From NCBI RefSeq assembly GCF_009602435.1, contig NZ_VZDQ01000027.1, positions 186,001 to 250,000 on the forward strand: a stretch of DNA of 64,000 nucleotides, read 5' to 3'. Below the pieces are notes generated by a model. That model made no database searches, was not told the DNA's origin, and was given only the letters and a program-made list of their open reading frames with translations. The position numbers and the translations under genes are program-made. Positions 9,353 through 16,305 of the stretch are shown here, one piece after another. Positions within the stretch are counted from its first letter, which is position 1; each line of letters opens with the position of its first letter. This DNA is from Sediminibacillus terrae (GTDB lineage: Bacteria > Bacillota > Bacilli > Bacillales > Amphibacillaceae).

Positions 9353-9634
9353 ATGGTGAAGATATATCTATTCCTCGATGGCGACAGGGTAACGGGGTAT
9401 GGTGATAGACCATCCTACATCCCTAATGAGATAGAGGTTGAAGTCGACGAAGGCCATGAATTACTAAGAAACCCGGTCATTTTCAAGTACGTGGACGACA
9501 AATTAATAAAAGACGGAGAGTATCAACAACAATTAATAAAGGAACGTGAGGAAGAAAAAAACAAGCCTAGTGACGAAGAGCTTAACGCCATCGCTCTAAT
9601 GGAACTCACTGAATTAATGATGGGAGGTAAGTGA
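9353..9634 (+). CDS. Small phage tail-end protein of unknown function
   Basis: The 93-residue acidic product (MVKIYLFLDGDRVTGYGDRP, ending EELNAIALMELTELMMGGK) follows the long tail gene by 8 bases. The ATG at 9353 is chosen because AGGAGGG lies just upstream; the in-frame codon at 9338 would overlap the previous gene and lacks a site. It has no motif I can name. Small proteins of this shape are frequent between the tail fibre gene and the lysis genes of Bacillus and Clostridium prophages, where they may be chaperones or fibre accessories. Confidence 0.6.
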   Translation: MVKIYLFLDGDRVTGYGDRPSYIPNEIEVEVDEGHELLRNPVIFKYVDDKLIKDGEYQQQLIKEREEEKNKPSDEELNAIALMELTELMMGGK

Positions 9635-9769
9635 ATGTTGGCTATGTTATTTGCAACTTACATTATCCGTGGCAAATGGGACTATAACAGAGTGCCAGAC
9701 GTGCTTAAGCCGGACGTTGATGCCATTTTAATCGCCGAGGGCCGCGAAGATTTGATTATCGCCGAATAG
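9635..9769 (+). CDS. CD1375-like small phage protein
   Basis: A 44-residue product (begins MLAMLFATYIIRGKWDYNRV, ends LIIAE) starts at the base after the upstream stop, with GGGAGG placed correctly. The pattern of a short N-terminal helix, 'IIRGK', 'VP..LK..V...L...G...L' resembles the CD1375 family of tiny proteins found after tail fibre genes in Firmicutes prophages. Function is unknown in that family. Translational coupling to the preceding gene is expected. Confidence 0.6.
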   Translation: MLAMLFATYIIRGKWDYNRVPDVLKPDVDAILIAEGREDLIIAE

Positions 9770-9800
9770 TCGTATTTTTTATGCTTGTATTGTTGTATCA

Positions 9801-9829
9801 TTGCCAAATACGGGTTGCTAAAATAATAT
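9801..9829 (+). promoter_or_regulatory. Sigma-A promoter for small membrane protein gene
   Basis: TTGCCA at 9801-9806 and TAATAT at 9824-9829 are separated by 17 bases. They lie 26 bases before the TTG start at 9855. This would transcribe the next gene separately from the tail operon. Confidence 0.5.
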
Positions 9830-9854
9830 AGATAATAAAGGTAGGAGGGGTTTT

Positions 9855-10121
9855 TTGGATAGAGTTAATTTGCTAAAAGGAGCACAAGGTCTGTTCATTC
9901 TTATAGCAGTTTTTGCTGGAATAGTAGTTTTATTTAAATATGTAACAGTAGATTTAAAAGCTCCCATTCCAGGTGGCGGTAACACCATAGTAGATATGAG
10001 TAGTCCCTATGGTGAGATTGGCAAGTTCTTACTTTCCATTCATTCTTTTGCAATTAAGACATTTGTAGTATCGCTAATAATAACAATACTGCTTAATATT
10101 CAAGTCAAAAATTCATATTAA
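9855..10121 (+). CDS. Two-helix membrane protein, putative prophage moron
   Basis: The 88-residue product has two hydrophobic helices, residues ~8-29 (AQGLFILIAVFAGIVVLFKY) and ~63-82 (FAIKTFVVSLIITILLNIQV), joined by a Gly/Pro-containing loop. Start is TTG, supported by AGGAGGGG 8 bases upstream. The gene has its own promoter-like sequence upstream and an intrinsic terminator just downstream. It is AT-richer than the tail genes. These are the marks of a 'moron' cassette inserted between tail and lysis genes. I do not recognise a family. Superinfection exclusion or membrane modulation would be speculative. Confidence 0.6.
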   Translation: MDRVNLLKGAQGLFILIAVFAGIVVLFKYVTVDLKAPIPGGGNTIVDMSSPYGEIGKFLLSIHSFAIKTFVVSLIITILLNIQVKNSY

Positions 10122-10126
10122 AAATT

Positions 10127-10156
10127 ATACGCTAGATAACTCTGGCGTATTTTTTA
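10127..10156 (+). terminator. Rho-independent terminator
   Basis: ATACGCTAG pairs with CTGGCGTAT (one G-T pair) over a 6-base loop, followed by TTTTTTAT. It lies 6 bases after the stop of the two-helix membrane protein. Confidence 0.8.
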
Positions 10157-10198
10157 TATTTTTAGAGAGAGGCAAATTATTGGGGGAGGGTCATTAGA

Positions 10199-10408
10199 AT
10201 GGAGGAGATTACCGTGGATACGGTATTACAATATTTTTTAACTCAAGGGCCGTTTGCGGCTCTTTTTGTTTGGTTGTTGATATATGTCATGAAGGCTAAT
10301 CAGGCTAGAGAGATGAGATTGCAAAGCTTATTGGAAAAGTTCAGTGAAAAGTACGATGTCGTTATAAATGAGTTAAAGGATATCAAAGATCGATTGCCCC
10401 CCAGGTAG
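10199..10408 (+). CDS. bhlA: BhlA/UviB family holin-like peptide
   Basis: The 69-residue product has the family layout. A short N-terminus (DTVLQYFLTQGPFAALFVWL) leads into one membrane helix (residues ~16-32), followed by basic and amphipathic residues and the conserved segment LLEKFSEKYDVVINELKDIK. BhlA proteins are holin-like or bacteriocin-associated membrane proteins that accompany phage lysis genes in Bacillus. The ATG is preceded by GGGGGAGGG. The gene is 35 bases before the holin gene and probably starts the lysis operon. Confidence 0.85.
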   Translation: MEEITVDTVLQYFLTQGPFAALFVWLLIYVMKANQAREMRLQSLLEKFSEKYDVVINELKDIKDRLPPR

Positions 10409-10443
10409 TCGGTTTTTTAATTGACTAATAAGGAGGTGAGAAC

Positions 10444-10704
10444 ATGGAAGACGTATTGATTTTTGCAACGGTCATTTTGCCAATCGTGACGGCCTTGGTG
10501 GAACTGGCTAAGCGTACAGTGACTATTCCAAAAAACATTGTACCGTCTGTAAGCTTTGTGGCCGGCATTGTTATCGGCGCAGCTGCCTATCCGTTTACGG
10601 ACCTGGAGCTTGTATTGAGACTGTGGGCCGGTGGCTTTGCTGGATTGGCCGGGACTGGCTTGTTCGAATTGGCAGTGAACAAACGAGAAGGAACAACAAA
10701 ATAA
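10444..10704 (+). CDS. Phage holin (A118-type)
   Basis: The 86-residue product carries two to three hydrophobic helices (VLIFATVILPIVTALVELAK; VSFVAGIVIGAAAYPF; WAGGFAGLAGTGLFELAV). It ends in a charged tail (NKREGTTK), like the holins of Listeria A118-type phages. It would form membrane lesions that let the endolysin reach the wall. AGGAGGTG lies just before the ATG, and the endolysin gene begins 14 bases after the stop, giving a conventional BhlA-holin-endolysin cassette. Confidence 0.85.
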   Translation: MEDVLIFATVILPIVTALVELAKRTVTIPKNIVPSVSFVAGIVIGAAAYPFTDLELVLRLWAGGFAGLAGTGLFELAVNKREGTTK

Positions 10705-10718
10705 AGGAGCGTGTTAGC

Positions 10719-11729
10719 ATGGTAAAAGTAGCAATCGATATCGGACATGGTTCCGATACGTATAATCGTACAGGAGGGAAAGGCGTTAGGAAAAATGGCA
10801 AGGTGTATGAGGAGCATGACTTCAATTCTCTTGTCGCCCAGGAACTGGATAAGCTGCTACAAGCAAACAACATTGATACCTTGATGGTCCAGGAGCCGTT
10901 CTCTTCGGAGGTTGGCTTGACTGAACGGACCAATTATTACAACGAGAAGGGCGTTGACCTGGTATGGTCTATCCATGCAAATGCAGGAGGAAAAGATGCT
11001 AGTGGCCGGTGTGCTTTCTACTGGTACACTGCTGAAGACTCTAAGCGGTTGGCGGAATTGTTTGTAGAGGAAGTAAAGGTAGCAGGTTACAGTACACACG
11101 GAAACGGTTTGCATGCATCTAATCCAGACAGTTGGACTAATCTCCACATTTGCCGGGAGACAAACATGACAGCGGTTCTGACGGAGAATGGATTTATGAC
11201 AAACAGTGAAGAATTTGAATTGATTTTCGGTAGTAAGCAAAGCGAATATGTTGAAGCGGTAGCGCGGATCCATGCCAAAGCGATCACGCGCTATTTTAAT
11301 GTCGATTTTAAGGACACGGAGACTGGTGAGGTTGTTAAGCATAAGCCTGCCAAGAAGCAGAAAACTAGGTCTGCCACAGCTAAAAAAAGCAAAGACAATC
11401 CTAAACTTAAAGTTGATGGTGTGTGGGGCAAGCAAACAACTAGGGTATTGCAGGAGGTACTTGGCACAGTTGTCGATGGTGTGATTAGTAATCAGTTGCA
11501 CAACAGTGTAACCAAGATGATTGTCAGCGGTATTACCTTCGGCAAAGGCGGAAGCATGGTTATCAAAGCCTTACAGAAATTAATTGGTGCAAATGCTGAT
11601 GGATATCTTGGGCCCAATACTGTGAGGAAGCTTCAACAGTATCTCGGTACGCCAATTGATGGTATTATCAGTGATCCATCGATGATGGTAAGAGCACTAC
11701 AGCGGAAACTTAATAGCGAAAAGTTGTAA
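10719..11729 (+). CDS. N-acetylmuramoyl-L-alanine amidase (phage endolysin)
   Basis: A 336-residue endolysin that cleaves the amide bond between MurNAc and the stem peptide. Residues 1-~190 form a zinc Amidase_3 domain. Visible motifs are DIGHGSD (zinc His), YEEHDFN (zinc Glu), SIHANAGG (zinc His) and TENGFMTN (catalytic Glu). A basic linker (KPAKKQKTRSATAKKSK) leads to a C-terminal peptidoglycan-binding region. That region has repeats (LKVDGVWGKQTTRVLQEVLG; ANADGYLGPNTVRKLQQYLG) of the PG_binding_1 type. The ATG at 10719 is chosen over an upstream in-frame start because AAAGGAG precedes it and it follows the holin stop. Confidence 0.92.
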   Translation: MVKVAIDIGHGSDTYNRTGGKGVRKNGKVYEEHDFNSLVAQELDKLLQANNIDTLMVQEPFSSEVGLTERTNYYNEKGVDLVWSIHANAGGKDASGRCAFYWYTAEDSKRLAELFVEEVKVAGYSTHGNGLHASNPDSWTNLHICRETNMTAVLTENGFMTNSEEFELIFGSKQSEYVEAVARIHAKAITRYFNVDFKDTETGEVVKHKPAKKQKTRSATAKKSKDNPKLKVDGVWGKQTTRVLQEVLGTVVDGVISNQLHNSVTKMIVSGITFGKGGSMVIKALQKLIGANADGYLGPNTVRKLQQYLGTPIDGIISDPSMMVRALQRKLNSEKL

Positions 11730-11747
11730 TAAAAAGTCAAAAGAAAA

Positions 11748-11772
11748 AGCCCTCCTTAGTGGGGGCTTATTT
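11748..11772 (+). terminator. Terminator of the lysis cassette
   Basis: AGCCCTC pairs with GGGGGCT (one T-G pair) around a 6-base loop, followed by a short T-rich tract. It lies 18 bases after the endolysin stop and overlaps the 3' end of the small pseudogene on the opposite strand. Confidence 0.6.
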
Positions 11773-11958
11773 AGTTTCTTCTGTATTACCTTCACCTTTT
11801 AGTTGTTCCACACATTCCTTTAGTAACTGCCGAAGCTACTCTATATCATCCAAAGTTGCTTTGTTGCGGATAAAACCACGTGCGCCAGACCTACCCCTCA
11901 AAGTAACGAGAGCGTTCTTTATTCTTTTCTTGCCAGTGTTTATTCGCTTCTGTTAAAA
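11767..11958 (-). pseudogene. Remnant of a small basic helical protein gene
   Basis: On the minus strand two short frames line up to one degraded protein. The first is TEANKHWQEKNKERSRYFEG in one frame. After a one-base shift comes GARGFIRNKATLDDIE, then an in-frame TAG, then LRQLLKECVEQLKGEG to a TAA at 11767. The pattern (RSR...ARGFIRNKAT..D.EELRQLI) resembles small conserved proteins often seen beside Bacillus prophage genes. No ATG remains upstream. One frameshift plus one stop mark it as a decayed gene. Family identity is from memory of the pattern only. Confidence 0.55.
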
Positions 11959-11996
11959 ATCAAAGAATCAATGAAGACAAAGAATCATTTTTAACA
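11951..11996. repeat. Inverted repeat enclosing a direct repeat
   Basis: TGTTAAAAAT at 11951-11960 is perfectly inverted at 11987-11996 (ATTTTTAACA). Between them CAAAGAATCA occurs twice, at 11961-11970 and 11978-11987. It could be a terminator, operator or a short mobile-element scar. Confidence 0.7.
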
Positions 11997-12064
11997 AGAT
12001 AGGTTGATTATAAAAAAAATTACAACTAGACTGAAATTTAAATAGATGTAAAAAAATATATTTA

Positions 12065-12093
12065 TACCATGTTTTTACAATTAAAACATGGTA
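12065..12093. repeat. Perfect 11-bp inverted repeat upstream of DUF5412 gene
   Basis: TACCATGTTTT and AAAACATGGTA are separated by 7 bases, ending 23 bases before the ATG of the next gene. It could be a regulator site or an mRNA hairpin near the ribosome binding site. Confidence 0.7.
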
Positions 12094-12116
12094 ATCTCTG
12101 ATTTGGAGGGCAGAGC

Positions 12117-12512
12117 ATGAATTTACTTAAAAAACACAAGTTTAAAATTATCCTAATTTTGATTTTAGGTATTTTTTTATTTTGGATTAGATCCTTTATA
12201 TGGGGGCCTATTAATTTTGAACAAATAGACGTTTCAGATAATCAAGTTGTATATGAGTCTGATCCAAAAAACAATGAATATTCAATTAAGGTTTATTATT
12301 ATAAAGGTCCTATGGCCTATTTTGAATATTCATATATTGGGTCCTTATATAAGGATGGGAAATTTGTAAAAAATATATTCTGGATTTCACCAAGCGGTAA
12401 CGATCTTGAAATAGAATGGCTAAATGAAAACACTGTTCAATTGCATAATGTTAAGAAAAACAATGAAGGAATTAAATTAAATATTTTAAGAGATAAATAT
12501 GATTTCCGATAA
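12117..12512 (+). CDS. DUF5412-like membrane-anchored protein
   Basis: The 131-residue product has one N-terminal membrane helix (residues ~9-28, FKIILILILGIFLFWIRSFI) and an extracytoplasmic beta-rich domain. The end, with IFWISPSGNDLEIEWLNENT followed by LNILRDKYDF, matches the 'KNIYW...IEW.N...V.ING..LNV..DKYDWR' pattern of DUF5412 proteins of Bacillus. Function is unknown. It is AT-rich and lies just after the lysis cassette, so it is probably accessory cargo of the prophage. GGAGGG precedes the ATG. Confidence 0.6.
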   Translation: MNLLKKHKFKIILILILGIFLFWIRSFIWGPINFEQIDVSDNQVVYESDPKNNEYSIKVYYYKGPMAYFEYSYIGSLYKDGKFVKNIFWISPSGNDLEIEWLNENTVQLHNVKKNNEGIKLNILRDKYDFR

Positions 12513-12597
12513 TAATTGGGATTTTTTTTAAAAAAAGGAGGAAAATACCTATTTTTGTAGAAATAAGTACTGACACTATTTAAAAGGAGATGTTTTT

Positions 12598-13482
12598 ATG
12601 AAGGTGAGAAAGTACTTATTTTTGATTATGGTGCTGTTATTGTTAGTTGCAAACAATCCATTTCAAGTTCTTGCAGCTGAAAGTAGTGGTACAGCGACTG
12701 TTAGTGGAGTTGCAGGAGTATCTTTGACTCAAAAATTTACAGATGAGGAGAATAAAGAATTTGGAGACAAATTGGAGGACATAGAAAATAAAGTGGAAAA
12801 TGTAGAATATAAAAATAAAAAAGTCTCTAGATTTTACCCTGCAATCGATGGTTTAGTTAAAATAAATGGTGAACCTGTTACAGTAAATGACCATGGAGAA
12901 TTTAATTTAGATGTGGAGCCAGGAAAATATATTGTCGAATTTGAAGATGGGGTATCTTGTATAACTAAGAAAATTAATATAAAGGAAGGAGAAACTATTG
13001 ATTTAGAATTAATTAAAGAAAGGAATTTTAAAAAATTTATAGACTCTATGGACAAGAATCACAAAAATAAAAAAATGGAAGAAAGCTCCAACGGGAATAT
13101 GGGCCACCATGATAGTAACAATGTAAATACAGAACAGAATGATGAGGTGACCATTTTGTTAAACGATCCTATTTCTGGGGATCATCAAATTGATGAAATT
13201 GGAGAGAAAGGACGAACTGGCGCTTTTGTTCATTGTAACCGGTTTAACGGAGATGCACCAGGTATTAGTCAAGACGAAACTTATTACTCATCAAGTACTT
13301 ACCAAGCATTCAGAAATTTCATAGGTAGTGATTGTGACAAGGCAATGGTGGATTATGGATGTGTCAGTATTGGAGATATGGGACCCTGCCAGGGATTACA
13401 TCATTATCAGGATTGGATAAATACAAATATCCAAAACTGCTCACTAGAAATAGGGCATGGTATTTTATATCATAGTCATTAA
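12598..13482 (+). CDS. Secreted protein with Cys/His-rich C-terminal domain, prophage cargo
   Basis: The 294-residue product starts with a clear signal peptide (KVRKYLFLIMVLLLLVANN, likely cleaved after residue ~27 at VLA-AES). Residues ~80-145 look like a small carboxypeptidase-regulatory/SpaA-type beta domain (DGLVKINGEPVTVNDHGEFN, DVEPGKYIVEFEDG). A polar linker follows. The final ~90 residues carry five cysteines and several histidines (HCNRFNG, SDCDKAMVDYGC, GPCQGLHHYQ, QNCSLEIGHGILYHSH), suggesting a disulfide-stabilised or metal-binding exported domain. I do not recognise the family. Strong terminator downstream and low GC mark it as a separate cargo unit. AAAGGAG precedes the ATG. Confidence 0.6.
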   Translation: MKVRKYLFLIMVLLLLVANNPFQVLAAESSGTATVSGVAGVSLTQKFTDEENKEFGDKLEDIENKVENVEYKNKKVSRFYPAIDGLVKINGEPVTVNDHGEFNLDVEPGKYIVEFEDGVSCITKKINIKEGETIDLELIKERNFKKFIDSMDKNHKNKKMEESSNGNMGHHDSNNVNTEQNDEVTILLNDPISGDHQIDEIGEKGRTGAFVHCNRFNGDAPGISQDETYYSSSTYQAFRNFIGSDCDKAMVDYGCVSIGDMGPCQGLHHYQDWINTNIQNCSLEIGHGILYHSH

Positions 13483-13531
13483 TTTCATATATAATGCAAG
13501 TGTTAAAGATAATAATAAATAGTTTGTTTTG

Positions 13532-13562
13532 AGAGAACATACCTGAGTATGTTCTCTTTTAT
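13532..13562 (+). terminator. Rho-independent terminator
   Basis: A perfect 11-bp stem, AGAGAACATAC with GTATGTTCTCT, closes a CTGA loop and is followed by TTTAT. It lies about 50 bases after the secreted protein gene. Confidence 0.9.
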
Positions 13563-13653
13563 AACAATGTTCTACAATACTCTGGAGTGTTAAGAAATAC
13601 CGCATAAAAAAATGCATACAAGTCCATATTCTTATTACACTTCAGCTAATTGC

Positions 13654-13986
13654 TCAACCAATCGACACATCCACAATCTCACTCGGCATCAAATAATCAA
13701 TCCCGTCCGAAGTCTCAACTTCCAGCTGCTCCATTACTATGCCACGGATTTGACCGTCAATGACTCTAATCCGCATGTCTTCATAATACTGTATATCGAC
13801 CAGAGCGCCGGAAGCCATAGCCTTATGTAAGGTGCGCTCAATTTGATAAACCTGGTCATCGGACAGGATAGGCTTTTCTACATCTTCCTCGGATTCGTAC
13901 CAGGCCTGCAGCATAGCTTGATGTTCCGGCAGCATCATTTTGGATGCTTCCCATTTTATATTTCCGCGATCGTTTAGTTGGACCAT
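13654..13986 (-). CDS. YolD-like family protein
   Basis: The 110-residue product begins MVQLNDRGNIKWEASKMMLP and continues EHQAMLQAWYESEE..EKPILSDDQ, the signature of the YolD-like family. It ends with the usual small beta domain (DMRIRVIDGQIRGIVMEQLE, LMPSEIVDV). YolD/YqjX proteins accompany UvrX-type Y-family DNA polymerases and belong to the SOS response in Bacillus. Here no polymerase gene lies nearby within the window. A LexA-box-like site overlaps its promoter start region. AAAGGAG precedes the ATG. It may be part of the prophage edge or a chromosomal orphan. Confidence 0.85.
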   Translation of the reverse strand: MVQLNDRGNIKWEASKMMLPEHQAMLQAWYESEEDVEKPILSDDQVYQIERTLHKAMASGALVDIQYYEDMRIRVIDGQIRGIVMEQLEVETSDGIDYLMPSEIVDVSIG

Positions 13987-14004
13987 GTAATCACTCCTTT
14001 ATAG

Positions 14005-14050
14005 GAACGTATGTTCTATTAATTATATAAAAAGAGTGGCCATAAAGCAA
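14005..14050 (-). promoter_or_regulatory. yolD promoter with LexA (SOS) box
   Basis: On the minus strand TTGCTT (14045-14050) and TATAAT (14022-14027) are 17 bases apart. The palindrome GAACGTATGTTC (14005-14016) sits at the expected start site. It matches the Bacillus LexA consensus core GAACRNRYGTTY. LexA bound there would block transcription of yolD. Confidence 0.75.
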
Positions 14051-14482
14051 ATTGCTGACCACAATTTGACCATATTGACCACAAAAAGACCTTAAATTAT
14101 TTATCTGTCATTAAACACTATTGTTGCGCTTTAATAAAACAAACAGCAGTAAAACGTTAATTTTTATCTTGAAATAATACTTATTTACCCTTGTTAACAT
14201 CGGGTCGCATATTTGCAAGATATAAATGTAGGGTGGAATCTATATAACATTGTCTCTTGCAAGCATATATTTTAACAGAGGTTAAAGAGAAAAATCAACT
14301 TGTATTTAAAGGTAATAAACGCTCTCAATTTCCGGTTTAGAATGAAAATCGTCGAGGAAATGAAGAAAAGGAAATGGGAATTGAATAATTCTTTCCCATT
14401 TCTTTCACAATAAAGAAGGTAAGGGAATTAGAAATACTTTGTGCCCCTTTACCCGCATTATTGTAAGAAGGAGGTTTTTTTC
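14051..14482 (+). other. Long leader/promoter region of cold-shock gene
   Basis: This 430-base stretch has no gene. It includes three copies of TGACCA(C/T) (14056, 14067, 14076) and a 9-10-bp hairpin at 14371-14402 (GAAATGGGA with TCCCATTTC). A long untranslated leader is usual for cold-shock genes, but I cannot place the start of transcription. Confidence 0.5.
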
Positions 14483-14680
14483 ATGACAGGAAAAGTCAAA
14501 TGGTTTAACGCCGATAAAGGGTTCGGATTCATTGAAAGAGAAGATGGCGACGATGTATTCGTACACTTCTCAGCCATCCAGACTGAAGGTTTTAAAACGC
14601 TTGATGAAGGCCAGGAAGTCGAGTTCGATATTGTCGAAGGCGACCGCGGTCCGCAGGCGTCTAACGTCCAGCCTTTATAA
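14483..14680 (+). CDS. Cold shock protein (CspB/CspD family)
   Basis: The 65-residue product is a single cold-shock domain with both RNA-binding motifs visible: KGFGFIE (RNP1) and DVFVHFSAI (RNP2). It ends [11 protein letters not shown], closest in feel to B. subtilis CspD. It binds single-stranded RNA as a chaperone in the cytoplasm. The ATG at 14483 is chosen because GAAGGAGG stands just upstream; an in-frame start at 14441 would add a non-homologous extension. A terminator follows immediately. Confidence 0.97.
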   Translation: MTGKVKWFNADKGFGFIEREDGDDVFVHFSAIQTEGFKTLDEGQEVEFDIVEGDRGPQASNVQPL

Positions 14681-14698
14681 TCTGCCACTACGTAAAAA

Positions 14699-14724
14699 AG
14701 TGCATCGGTCGATGCGCTTTTTTT
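14699..14724 (+). terminator. Terminator after cold shock gene
   Basis: AGTGCATC pairs with GATGCGCT (one T-G pair), loop GGTC, followed by TTTTTT. Confidence 0.85.
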
Positions 14725-14799
14725 GTTGGAGGAAAAACGCTAAAATAGAGGGGATATTCATATGATGGGGATCGGTTAAATGACGGAGGGGGAAGCAAT

Positions 14800-15486
14800 A
14801 TGGCTGATAAGACGTTTGACTGGCATGAAGAGGCAGGAAAGCAGTGGGATGAACGGGCATCCTTTTGGAGTCAAAACAGCAGAAATATGTGGGATACCGG
14901 CAGCAGAAAAGCGATTATTCCATTTCTGGAGCGCTATTTACCAGCGGGTGCTTCCGTGTTGGATGTTGGCTGCGGAGATGGTTATGGTTCCTATAAGCTG
15001 AAGCAGGCAGGATACGAAGTGACAGGAACGGATTTATCAGAAGAGATGATTGAAAAGGCAAAGCACATGGCAGGGGAGGGCATAACCTTTCTGAGGGAAG
15101 ATATCATCCATCTCTCGTTTGGAGACGAAAGCTTCGATGCCGTCATGGGCATCAATGTACTGGAATGGACAGAGTATCCACTGAATGCCCTACAGGAGCT
15201 GGACCGGGTTTTGAAGTCGGAGGGAAGCGTGTGTATCGGTCTGTTGGGACCGACCGCAGGACCGAGGAACAATAGTTTTTCCAGGCTATACGGAAACAAG
15301 GTAATCTGTAACACGATGATGCCGTGGGAATTGAAAAGACTGGTTGAAGAGGAAATCGGCTGGACCACCATCAGTGGAAAAGGAGTTTATAAAAAAGGTG
15401 TCACCGAAAAGACGACAGCCGGTTTAACAGAAGAATTGCAACAGGCCCTGAGCTTTATGTGGCTGTTTTTGTTTCAAAAGGAATGA
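14800..15486 (+). CDS. Class I SAM-dependent methyltransferase
   Basis: The 228-residue product has the Rossmann methyltransferase motifs: motif I VLDVGCGDGYG (residues ~53-63), acidic strand-2 end GTDLSEEMIEKA, motif II-like EDIIHLSFGDESFDAVMG, and the post-motif LQELDRVLKSEGSVCIGLL. The arrangement is that of the Methyltransf_11/UbiE-like group, so the substrate is a small molecule or unknown. GGAGGGGGAA lies 5 bases before the ATG. The next gene starts 10 bases after its stop, so they form an operon. The substrate cannot be inferred. Confidence 0.9.
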   Translation: MADKTFDWHEEAGKQWDERASFWSQNSRNMWDTGSRKAIIPFLERYLPAGASVLDVGCGDGYGSYKLKQAGYEVTGTDLSEEMIEKAKHMAGEGITFLREDIIHLSFGDESFDAVMGINVLEWTEYPLNALQELDRVLKSEGSVCIGLLGPTAGPRNNSFSRLYGNKVICNTMMPWELKRLVEEEIGWTTISGKGVYKKGVTEKTTAGLTEELQQALSFMWLFLFQKE

Positions 15487-15496
15487 GGTGAAAGAC

Positions 15497-15808
15497 ATGG
15501 ATAAAAAAGAGATGGAAGAAAAAATTATCGAGCAATATCGGCAGGACGAGAACATGATGATTCTTGTCTTTGCTCAATGGTGTGTCAATAACGATTTGCA
15601 GCCTGAAGAGCTCTACCGGGAAGCCTATCCGGAGCAGGGGAACAATAAAGAGTTGGAAAAGACGCTGGAGCTGACGGTGCCGAAACAGGAGTCGGAGCCA
15701 ATTCCCGACACCACCGTGCTGAATGTTTTGCAGTTATTCGGAAATGATGACCTGGCTTTCATCGTCAGTCGGGAAATAGAAAAGCGCAAGAAGCAGGAGA
15801 ACGATTAA
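15497..15808 (+). CDS. Conserved hypothetical protein, acidic and helical
   Basis: The 103-residue product (MDKKEMEEKIIEQYRQDENM, LVFAQWCVNNDLQPEELYRE, AYPEQGNN) is mainly helical with a C-terminal charged end. I do not recognise a named family. The pattern is typical of small Bacillaceae cytoplasmic proteins. ATG at 15497 is preferred over GTG at 15488 because GAGGTG lies 7 bases before it. It is co-transcribed with the methyltransferase and followed by one of the repeat-type terminators. Confidence 0.65.
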   Translation: MDKKEMEEKIIEQYRQDENMMILVFAQWCVNNDLQPEELYREAYPEQGNNKELEKTLELTVPKQESEPIPDTTVLNVLQLFGNDDLAFIVSREIEKRKKQEND

Positions 15809-15811
15809 AAG

Positions 15812-15866
15812 CGGGCCGGACAAAAGCATGGCCACCGAAGCAAAAACCGATTCGTTCGGTTTTTAT
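15812..15866 (+). terminator. Repeat-type terminator (copy T1)
   Basis: A lead reading GGCCGGACAAAAGCAT..CC precedes the hairpin AAAAACCGA/TCGGTTTTT. It is one of nine related terminators in the window, all with the lead on the 5' side after a gene end. Confidence 0.85.
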
Positions 15867-15940
15867 TTGGATGATAAACTTCCTTTTATCCTGTTATTTG
15901 ATGCGTGCTTCGAATCGCTACGTTTTTGTGCACTGATCTC

Positions 15941-16048
15941 CACATGATCAAGACAAGATAAACCGTATTCTTCTATTGGTTGATAGGTATTTAAACAGTG
16001 ACGAAGCCGAAAAATCAGCATGGGGGTCCTTTATTCTTTAGAGATTGG
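15941..16048. repeat. Dispersed ~110-bp element X, copy 1
   Basis: The stretch (ATGATCAAGACAA, AACCGTATTCT, CTATTGG, then GAAAAATCAGC and a GGGGTCCTTT-like end) is matched with small changes at 32076-32190. No coding function is evident. Confidence 0.8.
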
Positions 16049-16133
16049 ACAAAAGCATAAAAAGGCGACTTCCATACAGCTCAGCTTTCTATGTAAAGGC
16101 AATAGGCAAAACGGAAATCACACCAGAAGACTT

Positions 16134-16268
16134 CCAACGGAGGCAAGGTATGAAGACTCCGGCGGGATGAGCGCGAGCTGAAGATCCACTTGGCAAAGCG
16201 GTATTCTTTGCCAAGTTAGCTGAAGCCGTGCCCGCGGAAAGCGAAGTACCTTGCCGGAGTGGAGAGTT
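16134..16268 (+). repeat. Structured palindromic element P, copy A
   Basis: Outer arms GGCAAGGTA (16142) and TACCTTGCC pair. The conserved block CGAGCTGAAGATCC leads to an inner 11-bp stem (16188-16198 with 16206-16216, ACTTGGCAAAG/CTTTGCCAAGT). Then GAAGCCGTGCCCGCGGAAAG follows. Three more full copies occur in the window. Confidence 0.85.
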
Positions 16269-16305
16269 GCACTTTTCATAAGGTAGAACGTTTTGCTTTT
16301 TGCTC

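Noticed and set aside
10857-11501. 214-codon minus-strand frame in the endolysin gene
   Set aside because: No start site and full overlap with a certain gene.
13483-13653. Prophage attachment site
   Set aside because: The left end of the prophage is outside the window, so no att repeat can be compared; no tRNA end is present.
14056-14083. Three TGACCA(C/T) copies as an operator or iteron set
   Set aside because: Copies are short, spacing is irregular (11 and 9 bases), and no gene start or origin signals lie at this spot.
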